A DNA stretch of 64,000 nucleotides from Campylobacteraceae bacterium (GTDB lineage Bacteria > Campylobacterota > Campylobacteria > Campylobacterales > Campylobacteraceae), in NCBI GenBank assembly GCA_031266555.1, contig JAISAU010000007.1, positions 62,001 to 126,000 on the forward strand, written 5' to 3'. The position numbers and the translations under genes are program-made. The notes beneath the pieces were generated by a model that was not told where the DNA came from, searched no databases, and saw only the letters and a program-made list of their open reading frames with translations. Positions 63,984-64,000 of the stretch are shown here, one piece after another (positions within the stretch are counted from its first letter, which is position 1; every line of letters starts with the position of its first letter).

Positions 63984-64000
63984 CACATAAAAGAAGAATG

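Overview
The window is an AT-rich chromosome segment from a member of the Campylobacterota, most like Campylobacter or a close relative. The evidence is a CmeABC-type efflux operon next to a CmeR-like repressor, an NrfHA ammonia-forming nitrite reductase, a RibBA whose C-terminal half has lost its zinc ligands, the run ilvI-ilvH-lpxD, and the run aspB-speA-hisS-tmk-coaD-ubiX, all of which match gene orders I recall from Campylobacter. No rRNA, CRISPR array, transposase or complete prophage is visible. The ends cut through polA (its 5' end is missing) and stop just after a rhomboid protease gene.

Layout. 1-7.7 kb: polA, a spacer rich in a short palindrome, a giant MFS/acyltransferase/acyl-ligase fusion, and an amidohydrolase. 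7.7-14.5 kb: cell-envelope genes on the minus strand, namely a dead-looking secreted alpha/beta-hydrolase with a lipoprotein partner, a membrane-anchored phosphate-binding-type protein, and a lipoprotein trio (COG3014-like, YcfL-like, LpoB-like). 14.6-20 kb: amino acid permease, PAP2 phosphatase, CCA-adding enzyme, an unknown membrane protein and a SIMPL protein. 20.4-30.1 kb: tRNA-fMet and tRNA-Gln, ribBA, an extremely acidic small protein, acyltransferase-type proteins, uracil-DNA glycosylase, superoxide reductase, a cysteine-poor pair derived from SdhB/HdrB-like proteins, thiL and truD. 30.1-32 kb: a gene-poor stretch with a lipoprotein gene lacking a normal start codon and two decayed small genes. 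32-39.5 kb: cmeC-cmeB-cmeA, cmeR and a lipoprotein. 39.6-41.7 kb: nrfHA with an FNR-type box. 41.8-49 kb: membrane proteins, a phosphoesterase, psd, a WG-repeat protein with a poly-C tract, pdxA and pdxJ. 49.2-59.3 kb: ilvI-ilvH-lpxD, an NlpC/P60 lipoprotein, aspB, speA, hisS, tmk, coaD, ubiX. 59.4-64 kb: an unknown membrane protein, a hotdog thioesterase, an S24 phage-type repressor with three operator-like repeats, tRNA-Gly next to a decayed murA fragment, murA and a rhomboid protease.

The most distinctive signals are these. (1) The palindrome TACATGTA, often extended to CTTACATGTAAG, occurs about 44 times by my hand count against about 2 expected from base composition, and 27 copies lie in the roughly 11% of the window that is non-coding. 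(2) Two potential phase-variation tracts: (GA)9 inside the CmeR-like repressor gene and a 13-base C tract in the WG-repeat gene. (3) A perfect inverted repeat before cmeA that looks like a CmeR operator, and a perfect FNR-type site before nrfH. (4) Genes of altered or lost function: a hydrolase with Ala for the nucleophile Ser, cysteine-less redox-protein relatives, a lipoprotein starting at ACG, and murA and small secreted-gene remnants. I see no complete new defence or mobile system; the palindrome family is the best candidate for something undescribed.
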